From: Thiomonas arsenitoxydans
GTDB lineage: Bacteria; Pseudomonadota; Gammaproteobacteria; Burkholderiales; Burkholderiaceae_C
Direction: 5' to 3'
NCBI RefSeq assembly: GCF_000253115.1
Contig: NC_014145.1
Span: forward strand, 1,426,001-1,490,000
DNA: 64,000 nucleotides
Below the pieces are notes generated by a model. It had not been told where the DNA came from. It worked only from the letters and a program-made list of their open reading frames with translations, and searched no databases. The position numbers and the translations under genes were made by a program. Positions within the stretch are counted from its first letter, which is position 1. Every line of letters starts with the position of its first letter. Shown here one piece after another: positions 1 through 8,071 of this stretch.

Positions 1-24
1 CCGCAGGGTGTTGATGCTGGCTAG

Positions 25-195
25 GGTGTTGTTCTGAACAACACCCTGTGCCGATCATGGCGGCGCCTAGGAAAGGTGTTGTTCTGAACAACACCCTGTG
101 CCGATCATGGCGGCGCCTAGGAAAGGTGTTGTTCTGAACAACACCCTATGCCGATCATGGCGGTGCCTAGGAAAGGTGATGTTCTGAACAACACC
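25..195. repeat. Four 50-bp tandem repeats, each with a palindrome
   Basis: Four units repeat with an exact 50-bp period. Each carries an inverted repeat with arms GGTGTTGTTC and GAACAACACC around a single T, at 25-45, 75-95, 125-145 and 175-195. The fourth left arm has one mismatch (GGTGATGTTC). The linker between palindromes is nearly identical in each unit, so these are not CRISPR spacers. A decayed piece of the linker (GCCTAGCAAAGG) appears again near 270. Possible roles are binding sites for a DNA-binding protein, iterons or a recombination end. None can be shown from sequence alone. Confidence 0.85.
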
Positions 196-200
196 CTGTG

Positions 201-808
201 CCGATTGCGGGCAGACATGGCCACCTTCGCCCAGATCTGAATTGCGTTGTTGCAACCCAATGAAGGACGCCTAGCAAAGGCGGGAGCGTCCAAGCCACAT
301 TTGCTGGACGCTTCAGGCCAATGGCATTTCCACAGAGGAAAAGGACAGCCGATGGGCTTTGTGCAACGCTATCCTGGGCCGATCCCAAAGGGAAACCAAA
401 GCGTCCGGCACTTGTGGCTTTTGAGGCGAAAACTTGTAGCGTTCCGGGACGTTTGTCGCCAAAACTGACAATTGCGCAAATTCCTACTAACTCCTGCAAA
501 TTGGTGAAAACCTCGGTCGCTGTCGCTCCCTGGAAACCACGGCCAACAAGGGCGGTGTCCGTGTTGCGGCCACTTGAAGTCGGTCCGGCCGCCGTTGCGC
601 CTGTCGGCGCTGAGGTCGAGGTCAGTGATGCCCTATAGTGCCATTTCAGTTAGGCCGGTCTCGCCTTTGGCAATACCCGCATGGCCTGGAAGCCGCACCA
701 ATCCTCGATTTCCGGCCAAGCGCATTGTGATGGGCAGGATTTACGCAAATTTTTTGAGTACCGTGATTATGAGACATATCAAGGTACTGAAGTAACAAGG
801 AGATGGCG
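201..808. other. No supported gene
   Basis: Several short overlapping frames are open here on both strands, but none has a convincing ribosome binding site or a recognisable protein. The stretch probably holds decayed mobile DNA. The promoter of the small-protein operon at 809 must lie towards its right end, where the sequence becomes AT-rich (about 735-790). Confidence 0.5.
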
Positions 809-946
809 ATGGATGCTGCAATGCAGGCGGCGCTACCGGCCGCAGACAATTACATGCTGATCGGGTCGATTTTCATCGTGGTGGGCGTGGGGCTCGGAAC
901 CTGGATGAATTTGCGGCACCGCAAGGATCAGCAGGGAGGACGATGA
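809..946 (+). CDS. Small single-pass membrane protein, 45 aa
   Basis: First of three tiny genes in a row. An AAGGAG ribosome binding site at 797-802 abuts an ATG at 803 but sits at ideal spacing for the ATG at 809, which decides the start. The product has a short N-terminus, one hydrophobic helix (about residues 16-31, LIGSIFIVVGVGLGTW) and a basic tail (RHRKDQQGGR), so it is probably N-out, C-in in the inner membrane. No family is recognised. The next start follows one base after this stop, with a GGGAGG site inside the end of this gene, which points to coupled translation. Confidence 0.6.
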   Translation: MDAAMQAALPAADNYMLIGSIFIVVGVGLGTWMNLRHRKDQQGGR

Positions 947-947
947 G

Positions 948-1118
948 ATGGAAGTAGAGAAAACCACCGACATCTATGGGCTTGCCCTGTTCGGGATTTG
1001 GACCGTTCTTTTGCTGCTCCTTTGGGCTTACATCCTGTATGACAGGCGGAAGAGCCGAAACCCAACCCGCCGACAGCTGCAGGCGCCCACAAGTGAAAAG
1101 GGAGGCTCACTGTCATGA
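948..1118 (+). CDS. Small single-pass membrane protein, 56 aa
   Basis: Second gene of the small-protein operon. GGGAGG lies about 10 nt upstream of the ATG. The product has a charged N-terminus (MEVEKTTD), one long hydrophobic segment (about residues 10-31, rich in L, W and F) and a strongly basic C-terminal tail (DRRKSRNPTRRQ). Its last codons overlap the start of the third gene by four bases (ATGA). I do not recognise the family. The tail charge predicts a cytoplasmic C-terminus. Confidence 0.6.
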   Translation: MEVEKTTDIYGLALFGIWTVLLLLLWAYILYDRRKSRNPTRRQLQAPTSEKGGSLS

Positions 1119-1267
1119 GCCCCCTGACGGGAGTGGCGCTCGGCCTGCTGGTGATGGCCGCTGGGTCCATTGGGATGGTGCGGTTTGTGGTTTCGCACCT
1201 GAAGCCGAGGGATCGGGCCGACCGCGAACAGCATGGCAAGCATGCTCCTAGCCAGAGCACCGGCTGA
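1115..1267 (+). CDS. Small single-pass membrane protein, 50 aa
   Basis: Third gene of the operon, overlapping the second by 4 nt and preceded by its own GGGAGG site. It begins directly with a hydrophobic helix (about residues 4-28) followed by a hydrophilic tail rich in K, R, D and H. The family is unknown. Three co-translated single-helix proteins of 45, 56 and 50 residues suggest subunits of one small membrane complex, or regulators of a larger membrane enzyme that is absent here. Confidence 0.6.
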   Translation: MSPLTGVALGLLVMAAGSIGMVRFVVSHLKPRDRADREQHGKHAPSQSTG

Positions 1268-1440
1268 GCGCCAAGTGTTTTGGGCGATCTGAATTCACAC
1301 TCTCGCAAGCGCTGTTTGCATCGGATACAGCACTGGAACCAAAGTTGCCATGGTCTCTCAGCTCATACTTTCCCTGGTTGAGCCGCCGAGTTAATTTAGT
1401 TTCATACTTCGACACTTTTTCGATAACTTCCGGGTTCTGT

Positions 1441-2433
1441 ATGTCCACCAAGCAACGCCCCCCAGACTCCATGCCCATCAACCTCAACAAGCCACAACAG
1501 TGGAAGGCCGACATCGCCCGGTCCGTCGATATGTACAACGACTGGTTCATGAAGTTCGCGCCAGTGGCGTTCCGCAGTACACGCGTTCAGACGACCAGAG
1601 ACGTGGAGGCTGCCTTGGCGGCGACTGGCAACCTAACCAACATCAAGCCTGCGCTGCTGCGCCAGCACCCGGAAATCCTGCCAACCTTGCGCATGTCTAC
1701 CTGTCCGCCGATTGCAGTTGACAGGCTAATCGGCCTAGCAGGAGTCTCAACCACTCTTGTAAAGAGTATGGAGCTCGACAAAAAGCTGCCTGTACGCATG
1801 CCCATCGTCGTGGCCGACGCCCAGCTCGTCAAGATCGGCACCATTATCGAGAAGATGGCCGATCCAGACATCTTTGTCTGGATCGGGCGCACAGAGGCCC
1901 CAACCGAGGTCGAAATCCACCGCGCGGCGACCATCGTCGCCGACCGCCTGTGCGGTGCCGTCGCCAATCCGATCATCCGAAACGCCCAGGAGAAGCGGCA
2001 ACTCGCCGCAATCAAGACCTGGCTGGAAGCGCGCGGCTATAAGCAGATCCATGGCGGTGATGGCGTCAAGTTCAACGCCATGCAGCCTGGCACCTTCAGC
2101 TTTCGCATGAACGTGCCAGTCAAGCTCGAAGGGGGCGTCCAGCAGGTCAATATTCCGATTGATGCCGTCATCATGCCAAAGACCGCTAAGGCCGGAGACT
2201 TCCCGATTTTCTTCGAAGCCAAGTCCGCTGGCGACTTCACCAACACGAACAAGCGCCGCAAGGAAGAGGCTGTCAAGATGGCCCAGCTCCGCAGCACCTA
2301 CGGTGAGCAAGTTCGCTTCAACCTCTTTCTGTGCGGATACTTTGACAGCGGTTATCTCGGCTACGAGGCCGCCGAAAGCATTGATTGGGTGTGGGAACAT
2401 CGCATCGACGATTTTGCAATGTTTGGAATCTGA
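1441..2433 (+). CDS. XamI-like type II restriction endonuclease
   Basis: Cleaves unmodified DNA; XamI itself is a SalI isoschizomer (GTCGAC), but the specificity of this copy is inferred. The protein is 330 residues from the ATG at 1441. An upstream in-frame start at 1345 would add 32 unconvincing residues, and an ATG at 1471 is also possible. The C-terminal third has a PD-(D/E)XK-like core: an Asp in PIDAVIMPK followed by IFFEAKSAGD. The typical N-terminal motif KADIARSVDMYNDWF is present. The methyltransferase gene starts one base after the stop, so the two form a standard R-M operon. Confidence 0.85.
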   Translation: MSTKQRPPDSMPINLNKPQQWKADIARSVDMYNDWFMKFAPVAFRSTRVQTTRDVEAALAATGNLTNIKPALLRQHPEILPTLRMSTCPPIAVDRLIGLAGVSTTLVKSMELDKKLPVRMPIVVADAQLVKIGTIIEKMADPDIFVWIGRTEAPTEVEIHRAATIVADRLCGAVANPIIRNAQEKRQLAAIKTWLEARGYKQIHGGDGVKFNAMQPGTFSFRMNVPVKLEGGVQQVNIPIDAVIMPKTAKAGDFPIFFEAKSAGDFTNTNKRRKEEAVKMAQLRSTYGEQVRFNLFLCGYFDSGYLGYEAAESIDWVWEHRIDDFAMFGI

Positions 2434-2434
2434 C

Positions 2435-4012
2435 ATGACCACCAAGCCCGACACGCTCGAAGAGCAACGCCTCGCGCTGCAAGCAGCCCTCGATGGGAAG
2501 AAGAAGCAGGCTGAGCGTAATCGCCTCGGGCAGTTCGCTACTCCAACTGCGCTCGCGCGCGACGTTCTGACCTATGGGCTTTCGCTCACGGCAAAGAGCG
2601 AACCGTTGAACTTCTTTGATCCTGCCATCGGTACGGGCTCCTTCTATGCAGCCCTGATGTCGACGTCAACAGGACGACGTATCGCCGCCGCCCATGGATT
2701 CGAGATTGATCCTCACTACGGCGAGCCTGCCCGTGCTTTCTGGCATGGCACACCGCTGCAAATCACCCTCGGGGATTTCACGCGGGCCGAGCCCCCCGCG
2801 ATTGGCAAGCCGAATCTGTTGATCTGCAATCCGCCCTACGTGCGGCATCACCATCTCGAACCGGCGGATAAGGTGAGACTTCAGAACCTCGCGCGTGATC
2901 GAGCGAACCTTAGCCTCAGCGGCCTCGCCGGACTCTACTGCTACTTTATTGCCCTCGCACATACATGGATGGCCGAGGGGGGCCTCGCCGGGTGGTTGAT
3001 CCCGAGTGAGTTCATGGATGTGAATTACGGGCGCTCGCTCAAGGACTATTTGCTGCGTGAGGTCACGCTTCTGCACATTCATAGATTCGACCCGAACGAT
3101 GTCCAGTTTGACGACGCGCTTGTGTCTTCAGCTGTAGTTTGGTTCCGAAATGAAAAGCCTCCAGCTGACCACAAGGTGATGTTTTCCTATGGAGGCACCT
3201 TGCAGGCTCCTGTCATCATCAAGAAGATCAATGCGCAAGATCTTGAGAAGGCTGACAAGTGGACGCGCTTCCCAAAAAACGACCCCGCAGCCGAGCACGA
3301 TGGTTATCGGCTCGGCGATCTCTTCGCCATCAAACGCGGTCTCGCAACTGGTGACAACAGTTTTTTCATCCTTGACGAGGCGAAAGCAAAGGCGCTTCAT
3401 TTGCCCCCGCGCTTCCTTAGACCCATCTTGCCTAGTACGCGCTACCTCAAGGTTGATGAGATCAGCGCCGACGAGAACGGTGTTCCGCTGCTAGACAAGC
3501 GTCTGTTTCTCCTCGACTGTAACTTGCCCGAAGATGACATTCGCCGCGATTTCCCAGCTCTATGGGACTACCTGAAGACAGGTCTTGCGCATGTTGCGTC
3601 TCGGTATCTGTGCCGTTCGCGGCGCTATTGGTATGCGCAAGAGAATCGCAAGCCTGCCCCTATCGTCTGCACATATCTAGGGCGTAGTGACCATGCTGGC
3701 AGGACTTTTCGGTTCATCCTCAACGAATCTGACGCTACTGCGTCGAACGTTTATCTGTTGCTCTATCCCCAGCCTCTTCTTGCGAGGCAGCTTGCTGTGC
3801 GCCCGAATGCTATGCGCGGGCTTTGGGAGGCTCTAAACAGCATTAAAGCGGAAACGCTACTCGGAAGTGGTCGCGTCTATGGCGGCGGTCTGCACAAGCT
3901 CGAACCAAAAGAGCTTGCCAATGTCCCAGCTGACAACCTCGCCGCCCTCGTTGGCCTTGAAATCAAGCGGCACATGAAGCAAAAAGAGCTTGTTGACGAA
4001 CTAGTCGCGTGA
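2435..4012 (+). CDS. N6-adenine DNA methyltransferase of the XamI-like R-M system
   Basis: Methylates adenine in the site cut by the upstream endonuclease and so protects host DNA. The product is 525 residues. Motif I appears as FDPAIGTGSFYAAL (about residues 60-75) and the catalytic motif IV as N132-P-P-Y. Motif I preceding NPPY is the gamma-class order of type II enzymes that carry their own target recognition domain. The C-terminal half (about residues 280-525) is probably that domain. The gene looks intact and follows the endonuclease with a 1-nt gap. Confidence 0.88.
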   Translation: MTTKPDTLEEQRLALQAALDGKKKQAERNRLGQFATPTALARDVLTYGLSLTAKSEPLNFFDPAIGTGSFYAALMSTSTGRRIAAAHGFEIDPHYGEPARAFWHGTPLQITLGDFTRAEPPAIGKPNLLICNPPYVRHHHLEPADKVRLQNLARDRANLSLSGLAGLYCYFIALAHTWMAEGGLAGWLIPSEFMDVNYGRSLKDYLLREVTLLHIHRFDPNDVQFDDALVSSAVVWFRNEKPPADHKVMFSYGGTLQAPVIIKKINAQDLEKADKWTRFPKNDPAAEHDGYRLGDLFAIKRGLATGDNSFFILDEAKAKALHLPPRFLRPILPSTRYLKVDEISADENGVPLLDKRLFLLDCNLPEDDIRRDFPALWDYLKTGLAHVASRYLCRSRRYWYAQENRKPAPIVCTYLGRSDHAGRTFRFILNESDATASNVYLLLYPQPLLARQLAVRPNAMRGLWEALNSIKAETLLGSGRVYGGGLHKLEPKELANVPADNLAALVGLEIKRHMKQKELVDELVA

Positions 4013-4040
4013 ACAGGTTGGCCCACACACCATAGGCGGG

Positions 4041-4640
4041 ATGGATATGGATATTTGGAGTATCGACAGACTGACGCTATTCTTATTTTTTGTGATTCCC
4101 GGTTTCGTCAGCCTAAAAGCTTATAGCCTAAATTTTCCCGGGCGGATTGTGAAATCGAGCGAGCAGCTTATTGAGGCTGTGACTTACAGTTGCATCAACT
4201 ACGCATTGCTATCGCCGTTGGTCTATTTGGGTTTCAGGAACAAATTCTGGCTAGATCGTCCCATATTCTCGATCCTTTTTCTTCTGGTGATTCTTTTTGG
4301 AGGACCGCTACTTTTGGTCGTAGGACTGGCAGCGTTCAGACGAGCTAGGTGGGTACAGCGTTGGCTACCTCATCCAACCGAATACGCGTGGGACTTCGTA
4401 TTCGGTCAGAAGACTCCATGGTGGATAATCGCCTCGCTTGACGATGGGACAAAGATTGGCGGACTCTACGGCCTGAAGTCTTTCGCCGCTAGCGGTGTCG
4501 AGAAGGGAGGCCTTTACCTTGAACAAGCCTGGGTTCTGAATAGTGATGGAGGGTTTGATCGGGAGAGGGAAAGTACCGGCGGTTATCTGATTTCGGCCGA
4601 TGCGATCAAGACGCTCGAATTTTTCAATTGCAATTTGTAG
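4041..4640 (+). CDS. DUF6338 family membrane protein
   Basis: 199 residues with an N-terminal hydrophobic stretch (LFLFFVIPGFVSLKAYSL), a conserved-looking EAVTYSCINYALLSPL segment, and a third hydrophobic block (SILFLLVILFGGPLLLVVGL). A soluble C-terminal half follows, beginning near PTEYAWDFVFGQ and containing the WWIIASLDDGTKIGGLYG motif. I assign DUF6338 from this pattern; the function is unknown. It starts 28 nt after the methyltransferase and is followed by a small repetitive gene 24 nt downstream. It may act at the inner membrane, possibly in defence, but that is inference from context. Confidence 0.7.
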   Translation: MDMDIWSIDRLTLFLFFVIPGFVSLKAYSLNFPGRIVKSSEQLIEAVTYSCINYALLSPLVYLGFRNKFWLDRPIFSILFLLVILFGGPLLLVVGLAAFRRARWVQRWLPHPTEYAWDFVFGQKTPWWIIASLDDGTKIGGLYGLKSFAASGVEKGGLYLEQAWVLNSDGGFDRERESTGGYLISADAIKTLEFFNCNL

Positions 4641-4664
4641 CTACGTGTAAAGAGGAGGGAAAGG

Positions 4665-4838
4665 ATGCCAACCAAGCCAATCAAAGGAATTGCCCAAGAC
4701 GGGCATGTGCCACTGATGAAGGGTTATGTTCCACTGAAGGAAGGTCACCAGCCTGTGCTGAAACCTTCCGGAGGGCATCAACCATCGACCAGTCAACAAA
4801 AACCATTTGTTCCAGCGCCGCCGCCAAAAAAACCATAA
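4665..4838 (+). CDS. 57-aa proline-rich repetitive partner of the DUF6338 protein
   Basis: A strong AGAGGAGG site at about 4651-4658 precedes the ATG. The product contains a degenerate repeat of the form [KEG]-G-[YH]-x-P (DGHVPL, KGYVPL, EGHQPV, GGHQPS), a Ser/Gln linker, and a C-terminal run of prolines and lysines (VPAPPPKKP). It has no hydrophobic segment and is predicted to be disordered. From memory, similar short KGYQP-type proteins occur next to DUF6338 genes, which supports a functional pair. Role unknown. Confidence 0.65.
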   Translation: MPTKPIKGIAQDGHVPLMKGYVPLKEGHQPVLKPSGGHQPSTSQQKPFVPAPPPKKP

Positions 4839-4917
4839 AGTGATCTGTCGGATGCATCGGATATTGATCCTGCGCTTAGCGTGAGGCAGTTTCTGTATAA
4901 ATTTAGGACAAATTGAC

Positions 4918-5300
4918 GTGACGGACGACCACCGCATTGAAACTTACAAGGTCACACCTTGTCGATCGAAGGTTTCAAGTATTCCATCCTTGTGAATGGC
5001 GGGGCCGCTGTTGCATTGCTGGGCTTATTTGGGCCGCCGGCGGCTCCATTCTTCGTTGGGCTATGTCAGTCCAATGCAATTCGAACGGGCTTGGCTTGCT
5101 GCCCGAAACAGGCAGGCTGCATAACGGTCTCAGCTATAAGTTCCGAAACTCGCGGGCAAGGTCAGTCGGGAGCGTAGGCTCCGCCGATGAATTGTGGGAT
5201 TACGTGCTCGATACTAGACATCGACTCGTCGATTTCTTTGATGCGGTACATGCATCGGGGCATCTCGTTCTCCGTGGTGTTGCGACCTTGGTACGCTATT
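4918..5300 (+). pseudogene. Frameshifted remnant of a small membrane protein gene
   Basis: From a GTG at 4918 the frame reads VTDDHRIETYK. After a shift near 4950 it continues in another frame as LSIEGFKYSILVNGGAAVALLGLFG. The combined order (charged start, helix, NGGAAVALL hydrophobic segment) resembles a common family of about 150-residue bacterial membrane proteins. No single frame spans it, and no second transmembrane part is recovered in frame. I therefore read it as decayed rather than as the two short open frames it contains. The 5-prime edge and the exact shift are approximate. Confidence 0.4.
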
Positions 5301-5331
5301 TATGTCTCGCTTTTCGACCAAGGGTTCATCA

Positions 5332-6813
5332 ATGAATTTTCCACTGAATGAGGCGATCGAATTCAACGGTCAGTGGTGGCTACCCTCCAGGGAAGGCGGC
5401 GAGCCGCCGCGTATCTGGAAGCCAGGTGTTCTAACTTGGAAGAATCGCGACGCGACGCTCGAACTATTCAGTCCGTTGACAGAAACGCGCGGCTCTGTAA
5501 TAGCACTGCAGGAACGTCGCTACCCAGCAATCCACGGCATTAGCACTCGCAGTGAACATGTGAGCATTCTTGATGGGCTCTCGATCCCGGCAGGATTTAA
5601 CTTCGGGTCGGCTGGCCTCCTTGAGAGAGAAACGGTACGGTCAAGTTGGGTGGCTGTTGGCGCGCACGTTGACGAGACCACACAGTACGGCGAGCTGCGC
5701 GTACGGGTACCCGGCCTTGATTTGTGGCTCGGACGTGCAAACGTCACGTCAGACTACGCGGCAGAGCAGACCGGGAAACCGGCCACTGTGGTCTATAAGG
5801 TTGCCCTCCTGCCAAGCGAAGAGATGCACATCAAAGCGGAGCCTTTGACGGTGAGCTTCGAGATTGGTAGCTCCCATAAATGGGGCACCGGAAAAATCCG
5901 AGTCGATACTTCGGCTTGGCTCAGAATCAAATCGCCGACACCGAACTCGTTGGATTGGCTTTTGGAACAGTTCGGCAAAGTGTCGACACTACTGACGTTG
6001 ATCGCGGGAGCCCCCATGGGGCCGGATTGTCTTATCGCGAAGACCTGGGACGGCACCGATCTTCAAGTGTTGGTTTCACTTTCTGACGATAAGACTTGCG
6101 ACCTAGACGAACCTTTTCATTTTTTTCTCACTCGGCCGGCGACGGGTTGTGATCTTTGCGTCCTGCTCAATCGTTGGTTCGACGTCAATCGAGATGTAGG
6201 CCAGATCAGTCAACTTGCGCGGGGAGTCCTTTCCTCAAGTGACTTGTGGCTGCATGTTGAGTTCGCAACACTTATGCAGGCACTGGAAGGATTCCATAGG
6301 GCAACAATGGATGGGTTGTATCTGCCAGAGGAGGAATATGAGCCCTATAAGAAAGCTCTGATCAGCGCCATTCCCGGCTCTGCGCCGACAGGCTTGCGTG
6401 ATGCCCTGAGATCGCGAGTTCGGTACGGAAACGAGAAGTCGCTGAGGACGCGATTGCGAGAGCTTGCCAACCGGATCGAGCCTGACGTGATGTCCCTGCT
6501 AATGGGCGGTAAGCCTGAGATTCCGGGCGCATGGGTGGACACGCGAAATCAGTACACACATTGGGATGGTGATGTCGGTCCAGCCATTCTCCAAGGCATT
6601 GAAATGCATCGTGCGAGTGTGCGGATGCGGCTCTTCCTGCGTGTGTTGTACCTACACCTTTTGGGCATTTCACCGGAGGCGATGCTGAAGGCTTTAAACG
6701 GTGCGAATAGAGAGTCCCAGTATCTCCTGCAGCTCAACGCAGTCTTGCATCATCAGAATAATCCAGAATCGCAGGCCGGCGGATTTATGAGCATCACAGT
6801 TCAAGATCCATAG
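5332..6813 (+). CDS. apeA: ApeA-like HEPN-domain anti-phage protein
   Basis: A single-gene abortive-infection type defence protein; characterised ApeA proteins use a C-terminal HEPN domain, a probable RNase. The product is 493 residues from the ATG at 5332, which has AAGGG at good spacing; a start at 5302 would add 10 residues. The N-terminal half (about residues 1-260) fits the ApeA N-terminal domain. The C-terminal half carries the HEPN active-site motif R405-N406-x3-H410 (RNQYTH). Both catalytic residues are present and the gene looks intact. It lies between a decayed membrane gene and an AT-rich orphan. Confidence 0.75.
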   Translation: MNFPLNEAIEFNGQWWLPSREGGEPPRIWKPGVLTWKNRDATLELFSPLTETRGSVIALQERRYPAIHGISTRSEHVSILDGLSIPAGFNFGSAGLLERETVRSSWVAVGAHVDETTQYGELRVRVPGLDLWLGRANVTSDYAAEQTGKPATVVYKVALLPSEEMHIKAEPLTVSFEIGSSHKWGTGKIRVDTSAWLRIKSPTPNSLDWLLEQFGKVSTLLTLIAGAPMGPDCLIAKTWDGTDLQVLVSLSDDKTCDLDEPFHFFLTRPATGCDLCVLLNRWFDVNRDVGQISQLARGVLSSSDLWLHVEFATLMQALEGFHRATMDGLYLPEEEYEPYKKALISAIPGSAPTGLRDALRSRVRYGNEKSLRTRLRELANRIEPDVMSLLMGGKPEIPGAWVDTRNQYTHWDGDVGPAILQGIEMHRASVRMRLFLRVLYLHLLGISPEAMLKALNGANRESQYLLQLNAVLHHQNNPESQAGGFMSITVQDP

Positions 6814-6921
6814 CCGTCTGCAGTTTCACTGATCTCTTCCAGGACGCAATCTGACGACGTTAGTGAGTGAGGAGGAGAGAACACCGCCGAGTCTTCTGTA
6901 CGCTGCCCTATGAATTAATAT

Positions 6922-7302
6922 ATGAAAAATATCGTTGCAATAATTTTTCTTATTGTAAGAATCTCTTCTATTAATAAAATAATTTGGGTTTCATTGCTAT
7001 TAGCTTTTTTATTCTCTATTTTTTATATAATAAAATATCATATCCCAACCTCGGTTGAAGGAGCGGAAATAAGCGTATTTGCTTCAGGTGGATGCACTCA
7101 AATTTGTCAAAACGACGCCACGAAAGCTCTCAGTGATTGGGAAAGTTCAATCACTGCAGATCCTTACCAAATTCCAGCTACACCGGCAAGTGCTCTGCCT
7201 CCATGGATCAGTGAATGCGTGCAGAAGTGCCAGAATCGTGGTGTTATTGGCAATTTGGCGTATATCAGGAAGGGGATGAAAGCAGTTGGAAATGGCAAAT
7301 AA
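6922..7302 (+). CDS. AT-rich hypothetical membrane-anchored protein
   Basis: 126 residues. The first 45 are very hydrophobic and Ile/Phe-rich (one or two helices, or a long signal-anchor). A polar domain with four cysteines follows, in two C-x3-C pairs (CTQIC and CVQKC), suggesting a disulfide-bonded external domain. Base composition over the first 140 nt is far more AT-rich than the neighbours, a sign of recent transfer. There is no clear ribosome binding site before the ATG at 6922. The last 156 nt overlap an open frame on the opposite strand. Function unknown. Confidence 0.5.
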   Translation: MKNIVAIIFLIVRISSINKIIWVSLLLAFLFSIFYIIKYHIPTSVEGAEISVFASGGCTQICQNDATKALSDWESSITADPYQIPATPASALPPWISECVQKCQNRGVIGNLAYIRKGMKAVGNGK

Positions 7303-7551
7303 GCGAATAATCGCTTCTGCAAATTGATTATTCAGACCTCGCTGCGCCGGATGGCGCCCCCTGTCCTGCTCAAACGCCGCGAAGTCCTCATTGGGCAGCC
7401 CGATCTTCCGACCCAAAACCGTAAGCGCATCGCCCGCATGCAAATCCTTCATCAGATTGTCCACGCTGGCGAAGCGCTTGCCTCGACCGGACTCAAGTTC
7501 CGCCATCGCTTTGCGCCTGGTCGCATTTGGAACTTTGATTTCGAAGGGCAT
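7147..7551 (-). CDS. RelB/DinJ-like antitoxin tail with aberrant C-terminal extension
   Basis: The first 41 residues (MPFEIKVPN... to ...DNLMKDLHAGD, 7429-7551) match the C-terminal half of RelB-type antitoxins, including the KRFASVDxLMxDLHAGD ending. The N-terminal ribbon-helix-helix half is missing. A strong AAGGAG site 8 nt before the ATG means the fragment can be translated, 13 nt after the DUF6941 gene. Where such antitoxins normally stop, this frame runs on for about 90 unrelated residues that overlap the convergent gene at 6922, so the true end may have been lost. It is probably a non-functional remnant, or a small accessory protein of the operon. Confidence 0.4.
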   Translation of the reverse strand: MPFEIKVPNATRRKAMAELESGRGKRFASVDNLMKDLHAGDALTVLGRKIGLPNEDFAAFEQDRGRHPAQRGLNNQFAEAIIRLFAISNCFHPLPDIRQIANNTTILALLHAFTDPWRQSTCRCSWNLVRICSD

Positions 7552-7564
7552 TTGCCTAGCTCCT

Positions 7565-8071
7565 TCAATCTTGAACTGATTCGCTGTGGGGAGACTCCGC
7601 ATTTGAAGCGGTGCCGCCAACGACGCCACGGAATGCTTCAGCAAACCCCTGCGGGTTGACATCGATGCGCAATTTTGGGCCTTCAAGCGTTTCCGATTCC
7701 GTATCCACAAAAACGCTGAAATATTTGCATCCGACAGGCACCTCGACGCCGCCGAGCGAAAAGCCAGCCATGACGACTTGTCGAGTCGAATCTGGCCGGG
7801 AGTGCAGTGCAACGTCTGATTGGGCCGGTGGTGACTCCGGCCGAACCTCCATTAAGAGAAACCCGTCATCACGCGTGATGCGGATGCGCAGACTCTTGAA
7901 CGGCCGCTCGACTGGAGTGTTGACCCAAATGTAGACGGCCAACCTGGGAAGAACGGTAGGTAAGGCCGGAAGCAAAATGCCTCCCGTAAAAACGCCCATG
8001 AAGGAAGGCTTGTTGCCAACCTCTAGGCGAATGTCGTCACACCAAATTGCGTGAACGTAACGATCGGTCAT
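7565..8071 (-). CDS. DUF6941 family protein
   Basis: 168 residues from the ATG at 8071, which overlaps the stop of the upstream Xre gene (ATGA). A start at 8113 is less likely. The N-terminus reads MTDRYVHAIWCDDIRLEVGNKPSFMGVF, the pattern I associate with DUF6941. The rest looks like a beta-rich single domain. Function unknown. The overlap with the antitoxin indicates translational coupling, so it is the third member of the toxin-antitoxin operon. Confidence 0.65.
   Translation of the reverse strand: MTDRYVHAIWCDDIRLEVGNKPSFMGVFTGGILLPALPTVLPRLAVYIWVNTPVERPFKSLRIRITRDDGFLLMEVRPESPPAQSDVALHSRPDSTRQVVMAGFSLGGVEVPVGCKYFSVFVDTESETLEGPKLRIDVNPQGFAEAFRGVVGGTASNAESPHSESVQD

Noticed and set aside
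25..45. LexA/SOS box
   Set aside because: The GTTC-T-GAAC core differs from the proteobacterial CTGT-N8-ACAG box, and the downstream genes are not SOS-type.
25..195. CRISPR array
   Set aside because: The period is constant at 50 bp, but the segments between palindromes are the same in each unit, so there are no spacers.
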